Shown piece after piece: positions 1 to 8,587 of a DNA stretch of 9,065 nt (the stretch's first letter is position 1; each line of letters begins with the position of its first letter). The notes below the pieces were generated by a model, which ran no database searches, was not told where the DNA came from, and was given only the letters and a program-made list of their open reading frames with translations. The stretch spans positions 1 to 9,065 of the forward strand of contig JBBQYL010000202.1 of assembly GCA_038208735.1 (NCBI GenBank), in the 5' to 3' direction. This DNA is from Scleromatobacter sp038208735 (lineage in GTDB: Bacteria; Pseudomonadota; Gammaproteobacteria; Burkholderiales; Burkholderiaceae_C). A program made the position numbers and the translations under genes.

Positions 1-1
1 G

Positions 2-148
2 ACGGTTGCGCCCGCGGTGACCCCGCCCGCCGACGTTCAGCCGCCAGCAATGCAGCAGACACCTGACGCGCCGACAGTGACCCCGTCGACTCCGGCGCCT
101 GCGCCGACGCCGGACACCCCGGTGCCCACCCCGGCCCCGGCCCAGTAA
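2..148 (+). CDS. C-terminal tail of an unidentified upstream protein (partial)
   Basis: A frame open from the left edge reads through to a TAA at 146-148. The 48 visible residues are almost entirely Pro, Ala, Thr and Val with a few Asp and Gln, and they end in Pro-Ala-Pro-Ala-Gln. Such tails are low-complexity linkers or periplasmic and cell-wall-spanning extensions in many unrelated proteins, so no function can be assigned. The expected upstream neighbour in Burkholderiales would be lpxC, whose C-terminus does not look like this, so another gene is probably inserted between. GC-rich DNA easily gives Pro/Ala-rich open frames by chance, so the call is tentative. Confidence 0.4.
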   Translation, partial: TVAPAVTPPADVQPPAMQQTPDAPTVTPSTPAPAPTPDTPVPTPAPAQ

Positions 149-204
149 GTCCGCCAACGATTCGCACCGGCCTCTCCGGCCGATGCGTCATCCAGAGAGC
201 CTTC

Positions 205-495
205 ATGACGCTGCACTTCCACTGGTTGCACGCCCCGCGTTGGTTGGCTCACGCCCATTTCAATCGTGCGATGACGCTCATGCTGGGCGTCATCGCCGCG
301 TCGCTGTTGTTCGGCGTGCTGCGGATCATGGATGTGGCGATCTCGGGTCGCCTGGTCGATCGGCACGCCGCGGCCGCCACCCCGGCCGCATCGGTTCCCA
401 CCGAGCTGCTGGTGACCGATCCAGCGGCCGCCGGGTCGCGTCCGGTGCAGACGGAAGACGTGCCGGATGCGGCGGTCGAGGCGATGAGCCTCTGA
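205..495 (+). CDS. Small single-span membrane protein, hypothetical
   Basis: This 96-residue ORF starts at an ATG preceded by AGAGAG (194-199, 5-nt spacing), a reasonable ribosome binding site. Residues 1-21 are rich in His, Trp and Arg. Residues 22-39 form one hydrophobic segment with few charges, consistent with a membrane anchor. The rest is an Ala/Pro/Val-rich tail with acidic residues near the end. I do not recognise a family. A strong hairpin terminator on the same strand about 60 nt after the stop supports the idea that a transcript from the left ends here. The topology could be N-in with the tail in the periplasm, by the positive-inside rule, but this is inference. It may share a transcript with the Pro-rich gene that ends 56 nt upstream. 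Confidence 0.5.
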   Translation: MTLHFHWLHAPRWLAHAHFNRAMTLMLGVIAASLLFGVLRIMDVAISGRLVDRHAAAATPAASVPTELLVTDPAAAGSRPVQTEDVPDAAVEAMSL

Positions 496-503
496 GTCCA
501 TCC

Positions 504-533
504 GTCATCCCGCGCGAAGCCGCAGGATCCACG
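504..533 (+). repeat. REP-like palindromic unit, copy 1
   Basis: A 30-nt unit reads GTC, then an 8-nt arm (507-514), a 6-nt loop and an 8-nt arm (521-528), then CCACG. The arms pair except for one C/A mismatch. It matches the unit at 8588-8617 at 27 of 30 positions. It lies just after the stop of the small membrane protein and just before its terminator, a typical intergenic position for dispersed palindromic repeats. Confidence 0.65.
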
Positions 534-554
534 TCAGTGACCCTCTTCCGTGAC

Positions 555-583
555 AAACCGCGCTACGCGCGGTTTCTTCATTT
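555..583 (+). terminator. Intrinsic terminator between convergent genes
   Basis: A perfect 9-bp stem, AAACCGCGC (555-563) with GCGCGGTTT (567-575), closes a 3-nt TAC loop and is followed by TCTTCATTT-like T-rich DNA. The T-rich side is on the plus strand, so it mainly ends transcripts from the left. It abuts the stop codon of the convergent DUF721 gene (582-584) and may also work weakly on the minus strand, where the downstream tail is only TTTGTC. Confidence 0.75.
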
Positions 584-983
584 ACCGACTTGGGGCCAGC
601 GTCGATTGAACCTTGACGCGGATTGAAGTAGCCTGCCACCCTTTCGCCACGAGTGTTTCCGCGAGCGTGGGCAGCAGGTGGCGCAGCTTCGAGGCCACGG
701 CCGAATTGGCCGCCAATATCGTCCAGCCGTCATCGTCCAGCGGGCCCGCACGCAGGTGCTGGCGCAGCAGTCCCGGCAACACATCGGCCAGTGCGTCCAG
801 GCGCGCCTGCGACGCTCGCACGCGCGCAAGCAGGTTGGACAGGCTGTCGTCGCGCGCGAGGCTCTCGCCCAAGGGCCGCGCGAGGGGCACCACGGTGGGG
901 GGCTTGGGCAACGCGTAGAACGCCCCCGACCGAGGCGTGGCGGCGGGTTTGTCGGCGGGTTTTTGCGGTCTTGGCGGGGCCAT
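582..983 (-). CDS. DUF721 / DciA-like protein
   Basis: This 133-residue protein has a Pro/Ala/Lys-rich, probably disordered N-terminus (about 1-35). From about residue 45 to 125 follows a compact DUF721-type domain (PF05258): a Leu/Arg/Ala-rich helix, the VLPG-LL-LR segment, an aspartate-rich turn with GW, then the SA-ASKLRHLLP stretch typical of the family. Family knowledge: DUF721 includes DciA, which helps load the replicative helicase DnaB in bacteria lacking DnaC/DnaI. This short copy beside secA is common in Burkholderiales, and whether it does that job is unproven. The start at 983 gives the full domain. There is no clear Shine-Dalgarno sequence, and a -10-like TACACT lies 8 nt upstream of the ATG, so the message may be leaderless. 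The gene converges on the small membrane protein and diverges from the M23 gene. Confidence 0.8.
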   Translation of the reverse strand: MAPPRPQKPADKPAATPRSGAFYALPKPPTVVPLARPLGESLARDDSLSNLLARVRASQARLDALADVLPGLLRQHLRAGPLDDDGWTILAANSAVASKLRHLLPTLAETLVAKGWQATSIRVKVQSTLAPSR

Positions 984-991
984 CTCTGGAG

Positions 992-997
992 AGTGTA
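992..997 (-). promoter_or_regulatory. Candidate -10 element for the DUF721 gene
   Basis: Read on the minus strand, TACACT lies 8 nt before the ATG of the DUF721 gene, inside the 12-mer GCTACACTCTCC. Transcription would start within a base or two of the ATG, giving a leaderless mRNA. No convincing -35 is visible at 16-18 bp. Nearly the same 12-mer occurs upstream of secA. The element overlaps the ribosome binding site of the divergent M23 gene. Confidence 0.35.
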
Positions 998-1000
998 GCG

Positions 1001-1984
1001 ATGCAGATAATGATCACCCACGGCGGGCTGTCCCGCACGCGGGTCTTGCACATCAGCCCGGCACAGATGGTCATGTCCGCGTGCATACTCGTGATGGCCG
1101 TCCTGCTGACGTCCGGCGCCATCTACCACTACTTCTTCCTGAAGGCGGCCCGCGAGGGCTGGCCGGTGGTGAGCCAGATCGTGAAGCTGGTGGTGCACGA
1201 CGAGAGCGCCCAGCGCGACAAGATCCTGCGCGAGAACCTCGACGCCATGGCGCATAAGGTGGGCGACATGCAGGCCCGCATGATCAAGATCGAGGCGATG
1301 GGCGACCGCGTTTCGGGCATGGCGGGTCTGAAGCCGGAAGACCTCACGGGCCTGACGCGCGCCAACGCGAGGGGCGGCGGCGCGGGCGGCCCGTTCGTGC
1401 CCATGGCCAGGCCCGGGTTCGACGAGCTCAAAGGCGCGCTCGAGGAGTTGTCGGCGGCGGCCGGCGAGCAAAGCGACGTGCTCACCCTGACCGAGTCGCG
1501 GCTTCTCGAGTCGCGCCTGAAGACGCTCATGATTCCCAGCAGCCGCCCCATCGACGTGGCCGTGGGCTCGGGCTTCGGCTTCCGCGCCGACCCGTTCACC
1601 GGGCGCGGCGCGCTGCACACGGGACTCGATTTTCCGTCGCCCGTGGGCACCGAGATCCACGCCGCCGCCGGCGGGGTGGTGCGCACGGCCGAGATGCACC
1701 CCGAGTACGGCCTGATGCTGGAGATCGACCACGGCAACGGCCTGATGACCCGCTATGGCCATACCTCCAGGATCCTGGTGAAGGTGGGCGACCTGGTAAA
1801 GCGCGGCCAGGTGGTGGCCGACGTGGGCACCACGGGCCGTTCCACCGGCCCGCACCTGCACTTCGAGGTGCTGGTGGACGGGATTCCTCAGGATCCGCAG
1901 CGTTTCCTGGCCGGGCCCAATGCCAGGCCGGCGATGCAGACCGCGGCCGGCCAGGCCACGCCGCTGGGTGCCGAGCACCGTTAG
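1001..1984 (+). CDS. Membrane-anchored M23 family metallopeptidase
   Basis: This 327-residue protein is likely a zinc endopeptidase acting on peptidoglycan cross-bridges or stem peptides, or a cofactor of such enzymes, at the outer face of the inner membrane. Residues 22-44 form one hydrophobic anchor after a short basic N-terminus. Residues about 55-105 are charged and helical, likely a coiled coil. The M23 (LytM) domain covers about 187-310. The metal and catalytic set is complete: His206 and Asp210 in HTGLD, His254 in RYGH, and His285 and His287 in HLHFE, so the enzyme looks active. The ATG at 1001 is chosen because GGAGAG (988-993) sits 7 nt upstream and the anchor follows directly. The frame stays open back to 653, but that would overlap the whole 5' half of the DUF721 gene. 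Family knowledge: an M23 gene directly before secA is common in Burkholderiales, and its exact role is not established. Confidence 0.9.
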   Translation: MQIMITHGGLSRTRVLHISPAQMVMSACILVMAVLLTSGAIYHYFFLKAAREGWPVVSQIVKLVVHDESAQRDKILRENLDAMAHKVGDMQARMIKIEAMGDRVSGMAGLKPEDLTGLTRANARGGGAGGPFVPMARPGFDELKGALEELSAAAGEQSDVLTLTESRLLESRLKTLMIPSSRPIDVAVGSGFGFRADPFTGRGALHTGLDFPSPVGTEIHAAAGGVVRTAEMHPEYGLMLEIDHGNGLMTRYGHTSRILVKVGDLVKRGQVVADVGTTGRSTGPHLHFEVLVDGIPQDPQRFLAGPNARPAMQTAAGQATPLGAEHR

Positions 1985-2024
1985 CGCGGGGAAGGCTTGC
2001 CTGCCCGGGCCGATGAGGCCCAAA

Positions 2025-2033
2025 TGCTACACT
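2025..2033 (+). promoter_or_regulatory. Candidate extended -10 promoter of secA
   Basis: TGC-TACACT (2025-2033) is an extended -10 element. No good -35 lies at 16-18 bp; the nearest candidate, TTGCCT (1997-2002), is 25 bp away, which is too far. The surrounding 12-mer GCTACACTTTCC nearly repeats the one before the DUF721 gene. Initiation near 2040 would give a secA leader of about 130 nt. Read-through from the M23 gene is also possible, as no strong terminator separates the two genes. Confidence 0.4.
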
Positions 2034-2056
2034 TTCCTGTTGTGCGCAAGGTCGCC

Positions 2057-2158
2057 ATGGCTTCCCTCGGGGATTACACGCATCCCGGCGCGCCAGACCT
2101 TGTCGTCGCGCGCTGCATCCCCAGATGCGGCGCAGTACGCTTGCCACCCCGGTCCTGA
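2057..2158 (+). CDS. Possible 33-codon leader ORF upstream of secA
   Basis: An ATG at 2057 with GCAAGG (2046-2051) 5 nt upstream opens a 33-residue frame that stops at 2156-2158, leaving 9 nt before the secA ATG. secA itself has no visible Shine-Dalgarno sequence, so coupling through this frame is plausible. The peptide has no hydrophobic signal or anchor, and it ends Val-Arg-Leu-Pro-Pro-Arg-Ser. Arg-x-Pro-Pro near a C-terminus recalls the RAPP motif of the arrest peptides ApdA and ApdP, which regulate Sec genes, but the resemblance is short. Third-position GC is clearly lower than in secA, with several codons unusual here (AGA, GTA, CCA), which argues against strong coding selection. This is a hypothesis. 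Confidence 0.25.
   Translation: MASLGDYTHPGAPDLVVARCIPRCGAVRLPPRS
2110..2133 (+). promoter_or_regulatory. Stem-loop in the secA leader
   Basis: GCGCTGCATC (2110-2119) pairs with GATGCGGCGC (2124-2133), forming 10 bp with one T/G wobble and a 4-nt CCCA loop. It ends 34 nt before the secA start and lies inside the possible leader ORF. No T-run follows, so it is not a terminator. It could act as an mRNA structure affecting secA translation or stability, but this is inferred from the fold only. Confidence 0.4.
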
Positions 2159-2167
2159 AACTCACGC

Positions 2168-4927
<2,760 letters not shown>

Positions 4928-4969
4928 TGACAGTCCGATGACGACCGCCTGAACGCGGGCGTGATCGCC

Positions 4970-5014
4970 ACAAAGCCGCACCGGCGTTCGCGCCGGATGC
5001 GGCTTTGTTCTTTT
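4970..5014 (+). terminator. Strong intrinsic terminator after secA
   Basis: The left arm (4970-4986) and right arm (4991-5008) pair over 17 bp with a single bulged A at 4997. A TTCG tetraloop (4987-4990) caps the stem. The stem is followed by TCTTTT (5009-5014). The arms begin ACAAAGCCGC and end GCGGCTTTGT, so on the minus strand the stem lacks a T-rich tail. It separates secA from the ABC transporter operon. Confidence 0.93.
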
Positions 5015-5032
5015 CCGGCATGGTTTAGCCGC

Positions 5033-5038
5033 GACAAT
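5033..5038 (+). promoter_or_regulatory. Candidate -10 of the ABC operon, possibly leaderless
   Basis: GACAAT lies 7 nt before the permease ATG (5046) in the short gap after the secA terminator. Transcription would begin at or next to the ATG. No Shine-Dalgarno sequence is visible, consistent with a leaderless message. The -35 is weak; TTCTTT at 5008-5013 would need a 19-bp spacer and overlaps the terminator tail. Confidence 0.4.
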
Positions 5039-5045
5039 CGCGTCC

Positions 5046-6773
5046 ATGTCATTCGAGAAGAATTTCTTCCCGCGCCAGGTGGTGGAGGCGGGCAACCGGT
5101 GGGACTGGGCGCTGCTGCCGCTGGTGCTGGCCGGCCTGGTGCTGCTCGGCTACGGCGGGGCGCAGATGACGCGGCCGTACCACCTGGGCGACGCCATCCC
5201 GCTCACGCTCGACCCGTGGCAACTGCCTTACTACCTGCTGCGCACCACGCTGCGGATGCTGATCGCGCTGGCGTTCTCGCTGCTGTTCAGCTTCGCGTTC
5301 GCCGCGGCGGCTTCGCGCTGGCGGGCGGCCGAGAAGATCCTGGTGCCGCTGCTCGACATCCTGCAGTCCATCCCGATCCTGGGTTTCCTGGCCATCACCG
5401 TCACCGGGTTCATCGCGCTGTTTCCGGGCAACCTGTTCGGCGTCGAATGCGCGGCGATCTTCGCCATCTTCACGTCGCAGGCCTGGAACATGGCGTTCAG
5501 CCTGTACCAGTCGATGCGCACGGTGCCCAGCGAGCTGCAGGAGGCGGCGCGCGTGTTCCAGTTGTCGGCGTGGCAACGGTTCTGGCGCCTCGAGCTGCCG
5601 TTCGCGATGCCCGGGCTGCTGTGGAACATGATGATGTCGATGTCGGGCGGCTGGTTCTTCGTGGTCGCGTCGGAGGCCATCGCGGTCTCGGGCCAGAACA
5701 TCAAGCTGCCGGGCGTCGGCTCCTACATCGCGCTGGCCATCGAGGCGCGCAACCTGCAGGCCATCGGCTGGGCCATCCTGGGCATGCTGATCGGCATCAC
5801 GCTGTACGACCAGCTGCTGTTCCGGCCGCTGGTGGCCTGGGCCGACAAGTTCCGCTTCGAGGAGGGCGGGCAGGAGACGGCGCCCACGTCGTGGCTGCTC
5901 ACCTGGTCGCGTCGCACCGAGCGCATCGCCAAGCTGAGCGAGCGCTTCACGCACGCGCTGGAGAGCACGTTCACGTGGTTCCGCATCTCGCACGACGGCA
6001 CGTCGATCCGCGCGCGCCCGCATCCCGCGGGCGGCGCGATCGCGCGCGCGTGGGACGCGCTCATCGCCGCGGGCGGGCTGTACGCCATCTGGGCGCTCTA
6101 TTCGTTCGTCCATGCCGAGGTCGGCTTCGGCGAGGTGTGGCACGTGTTCCTGCTGGGATGCGCCACGATGCTTCGCGTCATCGTGCTGATCACGCTGGCG
6201 GCCCTGTTCTGGGTGCCTGTGGGGGTATGGATCGGGCTGCGCCCGATCTGGTCGGGGCGGCTGCAGGCGGTGGCGCAGTTCCTCGCCGCGTTCCCGGCCA
6301 ACCTGATGTTTCCCGGCGCGGTGGTGCTCATCGTTCACTGGCACCTCAACCCCGACATCTGGCTGTCGCCGCTGATGGTGTTCGGCACGCAGTGGTACCT
6401 GCTGTTCAACGTGATCGCGGGCGCGTCGTCGATTCCGTCGGAGCTGCGCCTCGCGGCCGGCAACCTGGGCCTCACCGGCTGGCTGCGCTGGAAGCGCTTC
6501 CTGCTGCCGGCCGTCTTCCCCAGCTTCGTCACCGGCGCCATCACGGCCAGCGGCGGCTCGTGGAACGCCAGCATCGTGTCGGAGTACGTCAGCTGGGGCA
6601 ACACCACGCTGGAGGCCAAGGGCCTGGGCAGCTACATCGCGCACTTCACCGCCACCGGCGACTTCCACCGCATCGCGCTGGGCATCTGCGTCATGTGCAT
6701 CTTCGTGATGGGCATGAACCACTTCGTGTGGCGCCGTCTCTATCGCATCGCCGAAGAGCGGATGCACTTCTAA
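5046..6773 (+). CDS. ABC transporter permease, two fused transmembrane modules (NitT/TauT type)
   Basis: This 575-residue inner-membrane protein is built as two BPD_transp_1 modules in tandem. Hydrophobic segments lie near 21-38, 60-88, 96-127, 134-155, 187-210 and 238-259, then again near 335-356, 365-395, 405-432, 440-460, 488-510 and 541-560. A charged cytoplasmic linker covers about 262-330. Each half has an ATPase-coupling loop: EAARVFQ at 166-172 and LAAGNLG at 469-475, each followed by the usual LP. The first has Gln172 where a Gly is usual. The halves also align at SGGWFF...SE (from 200) with SGGSW...SE (from 502) and at GVGSYI with GLGSYI, which shows internal duplication. Family knowledge: single-module relatives import nitrate, sulfonates or taurine. 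The substrate here is unknown because no binding protein is adjacent. The ATPase gene follows after 16 nt, so the two form an operon. There is no clear Shine-Dalgarno sequence. Confidence 0.9.
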   Translation: MSFEKNFFPRQVVEAGNRWDWALLPLVLAGLVLLGYGGAQMTRPYHLGDAIPLTLDPWQLPYYLLRTTLRMLIALAFSLLFSFAFAAAASRWRAAEKILVPLLDILQSIPILGFLAITVTGFIALFPGNLFGVECAAIFAIFTSQAWNMAFSLYQSMRTVPSELQEAARVFQLSAWQRFWRLELPFAMPGLLWNMMMSMSGGWFFVVASEAIAVSGQNIKLPGVGSYIALAIEARNLQAIGWAILGMLIGITLYDQLLFRPLVAWADKFRFEEGGQETAPTSWLLTWSRRTERIAKLSERFTHALESTFTWFRISHDGTSIRARPHPAGGAIARAWDALIAAGGLYAIWALYSFVHAEVGFGEVWHVFLLGCATMLRVIVLITLAALFWVPVGVWIGLRPIWSGRLQAVAQFLAAFPANLMFPGAVVLIVHWHLNPDIWLSPLMVFGTQWYLLFNVIAGASSIPSELRLAAGNLGLTGWLRWKRFLLPAVFPSFVTGAITASGGSWNASIVSEYVSWGNTTLEAKGLGSYIAHFTATGDFHRIALGICVMCIFVMGMNHFVWRRLYRIAEERMHF

Positions 6774-6789
6774 TTCATTCGAGCGGCAC

Positions 6790-8127
6790 ATGGAAAAACA
6801 CGGCCCCCCCATCATCCAGATCCACGACGTCCGCAAGTCGTTCCGCGCCGCCGACGGACGCGAACGGCCGGTGCTGGAAGGCGTCGACTTCACGCTGCGC
6901 GAGGGCGAGATCGTCGCGCTGCTGGGGCAGTCGGGCTCGGGCAAGAGCACGCTGCTGCGCATCATGGCCGGCCTCATCGGTGTGGACGGCGGCACCGTGC
7001 AGTACCGCGGCCAGCCGCTGTACGGTCCGGCGCGCGCCATCAGCATGGTGTTCCAGTCGTTCGCGCTGTTCCCCTGGCTGACCGTGCAGCAGAACGTCGA
7101 ACTGGGCCTGGAGGCGCGCGGCATCGCGCGCCAGGAACGCGCCGAGCGCGCCGAGAAGGCCATCAGCCTGATCGGCCTGGCCGGCTTCGAGGGCGCGCTG
7201 CCGCGCGAACTCTCGGGCGGCATGCGCCAGCGCGTGGGCATCGCGCGCGCGCTCGTCACGCAGCCCGACGTGCTGCTGATGGACGAGGCGTTCTCCGCGC
7301 TCGACGTGCTCACCGGCGAACGCCTGCGCGACGACATCCTCGAGCTGTGGACGCAGGGCGGCATGCCCACCAAGGCGATGCTGGTGGTGTCGCACAACAT
7401 CGAGGAGGCGGTGCTGATGGCGGACCGCATCCTCATCTTCGCGAGCGACCCGGGCCGCATCCGCTTCCAGCTGGCCATCGACCTGCCGCGTCCGCGCATT
7501 CCCGATTCCGCCGAGGTGCGCTCGCTCATCGACGAGGTCTACGCGCTGATGACCGCCGGCGCCAGCCGCGCCGACCGCACCACCGAGGAGCCCGAGGCGC
7601 TGCGCCTGCACGACCGCCTGCCCGAGGCCGACATCGCCCGCATGGACGGCCTGCTGGAGCTGCTGGCCGGCGTGCCGTTCCACGGCGAGGCCGACCTGCC
7701 GAAGCTGGCGGAAGAATCGGAACTTACCGACGACGAGCTGCTGCCGGTGGCGCGCGCCATCGACCTGCTGGGCCTCGCACGCCTGCAGAGCGGCGACCTG
7801 CACCTCACGCTGCTGGGCCGCCGCTACGTGGACGGCGACCACGCGCTGCGCCAGGAGCTGTTCGGCCAGCAGGTGCTGGAGAACGTGCCGCTGGCCGCGC
7901 ACATCCGCCACAGCCTCGAGCAGGATCCCGAGCGCGCGTTGCCGGAGCAGCCGTTCCTGCGGCTGCTGCAGCAGCACCTCGATCCGGCGGAGGCCGAACG
8001 CGTGCTCAAGACGGTCATCGAGTGGGGCCGCCACGGCGAGGTCTTCGAGTACGACTTCCACGCGGGCAGCATCCACTTGCCGGATGACCAGCAGGACGAG
8101 GCGCAGCGGTCGTCGGTCATCGAATAG
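6790..8127 (+). CDS. ABC transporter ATPase with C-terminal AAA-associated domain
   Basis: This 445-residue ATPase powers the permease encoded just upstream. The N-terminal ABC domain (about 10-245) is complete: Walker A GQSGSGKST (46-54, Lys52), the Q-loop MVFQSFALFPW, signature LSGGMRQR (141-148), Walker B LLMDE with Asp165 and Glu166, the D-loop SALD, and the H-loop His202 in VVSHN. The set is that of NitT/TauT-type importers. Residues about 285-410 form a second, all-helical-looking domain matching the C-terminal AAA-associated family (PF09821 by recollection), found on ATPases paired with such double permeases. Its role is not established and may be regulatory. The start has only a weak GAGCGG (6781-6786) 3 nt upstream, and translation may be coupled to the permease. 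Substrate unknown. No terminator with a T-run follows, and the repeat region starts at once. Confidence 0.93.
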   Translation: MEKHGPPIIQIHDVRKSFRAADGRERPVLEGVDFTLREGEIVALLGQSGSGKSTLLRIMAGLIGVDGGTVQYRGQPLYGPARAISMVFQSFALFPWLTVQQNVELGLEARGIARQERAERAEKAISLIGLAGFEGALPRELSGGMRQRVGIARALVTQPDVLLMDEAFSALDVLTGERLRDDILELWTQGGMPTKAMLVVSHNIEEAVLMADRILIFASDPGRIRFQLAIDLPRPRIPDSAEVRSLIDEVYALMTAGASRADRTTEEPEALRLHDRLPEADIARMDGLLELLAGVPFHGEADLPKLAEESELTDDELLPVARAIDLLGLARLQSGDLHLTLLGRRYVDGDHALRQELFGQQVLENVPLAAHIRHSLEQDPERALPEQPFLRLLQQHLDPAEAERVLKTVIEWGRHGEVFEYDFHAGSIHLPDDQQDEAQRSSVIE

Positions 8128-8142
8128 GTTGGCGCTTCGGTT

Positions 8143-8199
8143 TGTTGAAGTGAGGATGGGACGCTTCGCTTGTGTTGAAGTGAGGATGGGACGCTTCGC
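8143..8199. repeat. Tandem 30-bp direct repeat
   Basis: An exact 27-nt match recurs at 8143-8169 and 8173-8199, giving a period of exactly 30 nt. A partial, one-base-shifted piece of the unit (CGCTTCG) lies just upstream at 8133-8139. The array begins 15 nt after the ATPase stop and runs into the large inverted repeat. On the minus strand the 30-nt period keeps one reading frame and would repeat the decapeptide SEASHPHFNT, though no ribosome binding site supports a gene. Confidence 0.85.
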
Positions 8200-8218
8200 G
8201 CGGGTCGGGTGCCCGCGC
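8198..8218. other. GC-rich hairpin after the ABC operon
   Basis: GCGCGGG (8198-8204) and CCCGCGC (8212-8218) pair perfectly over 7 bp with a 7-nt loop. It lies at the junction of the tandem repeat and the inverted repeat. There is no T-run, so at most it could stall polymerase or protect the mRNA 3' end. Confidence 0.35.
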
Positions 8219-8265
8219 TGCGGAGCGACTGGCATGCACTTGGCTCGACTCCGCACGTGCGCCTT

Positions 8266-8290
8266 GAATCCGGCCTGGACGGCCGGATTC
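8266..8290. other. Hairpin A, left arm
   Basis: GAATCCGGCC (8266-8275) and GGCCGGATTC (8281-8290) pair perfectly over 10 bp around a TGGAC loop. The same hairpin sits in the right arm at 8989-9013. Its GATTC-like ends resemble the ends of the REP-like units nearby. Confidence 0.7.
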
Positions 8291-8471
8291 CGAGGGCGTT
8301 CGCTGAAATTCGTCCGCGCGGCGTTTGCGGGCCGCGCTCGGCGGCTTCGTCGTTGTGCCGACATGCCCTCGACGTCCCGGTGCTGCGTCTCGCCAAGTAC
8401 ACGCCCGCCGCACCGCCGGTTCACCCAGGCGGTTGGGACAAATTCGGTTCCCCATCTTTGTTGTTTGATTT

Positions 8472-8507
8472 GGGCAGCGTCGGGCCGTCGAGGCCGCGAC
8501 GTTGCCC
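8472..8507. other. Hairpin B, left arm
   Basis: 8472-8486 pairs with 8492-8507 over 15 bp with one bulged G (8496), one G/T wobble and a 5-nt GTCGA loop. The right-arm counterpart keeps the stem and the bulge but has an A-T pair changed to T-A and the wobble changed to G-C. Confidence 0.75.
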
Positions 8508-8538
8508 GCGGCCGGCACCAACACGCGCCACCGGGCCT

Positions 8539-8555
8539 GACGCGGATTGCGCGTC
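8539..8555. other. Hairpin D, left arm
   Basis: GACGCG (8539-8544) pairs with CGCGTC (8550-8555) around a 5-nt loop. The right arm keeps the stem at 8725-8730 and 8736-8741 while the loop differs in three of five bases, so the paired bases are better conserved than the unpaired ones. Confidence 0.5.
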
Positions 8556-8587
8556 GGCGCGCAGGCGTTCCGTCCCGCCTACCGCCC

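Noticed and set aside
168..182. CGGCC...GGCCG stem after the Pro-rich frame as a terminator
   Set aside because: A 5-bp stem without a T-run.
613..624. 12-nt match (TGACGCGGATTG) to the inverted-repeat arm near 8538
   Set aside because: It lies inside the DUF721 coding sequence and does not extend; best read as coincidence.
653..1000. Upstream extension of the M23 frame
   Set aside because: It would lie entirely over the DUF721 gene and add an Arg/Ala/Pro-rich stretch. The ATG at 1001 has a good ribosome binding site and leads into the membrane anchor.
2007..2021. GGGCC...GGCCC stem after the M23 gene as a terminator
   Set aside because: Only 5 bp and no T-run follows; chance is likely in such GC-rich DNA.
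2057..2158. Direct identification of the leader frame as SecM
   Set aside because: SecM has a signal peptide and a specific arrest sequence and is known from enterobacteria and relatives; neither trait is present here.
5049..7529. An 826-codon antisense frame across the permease and ATPase genes
   Set aside because: Opposite-strand shadow of two well-supported genes, with Arg/Gln/Ala-rich low-complexity translation.
8143..8199. CRISPR array
   Set aside because: There are only two full copies, separated by 3 nt rather than spacers, and no cas genes.
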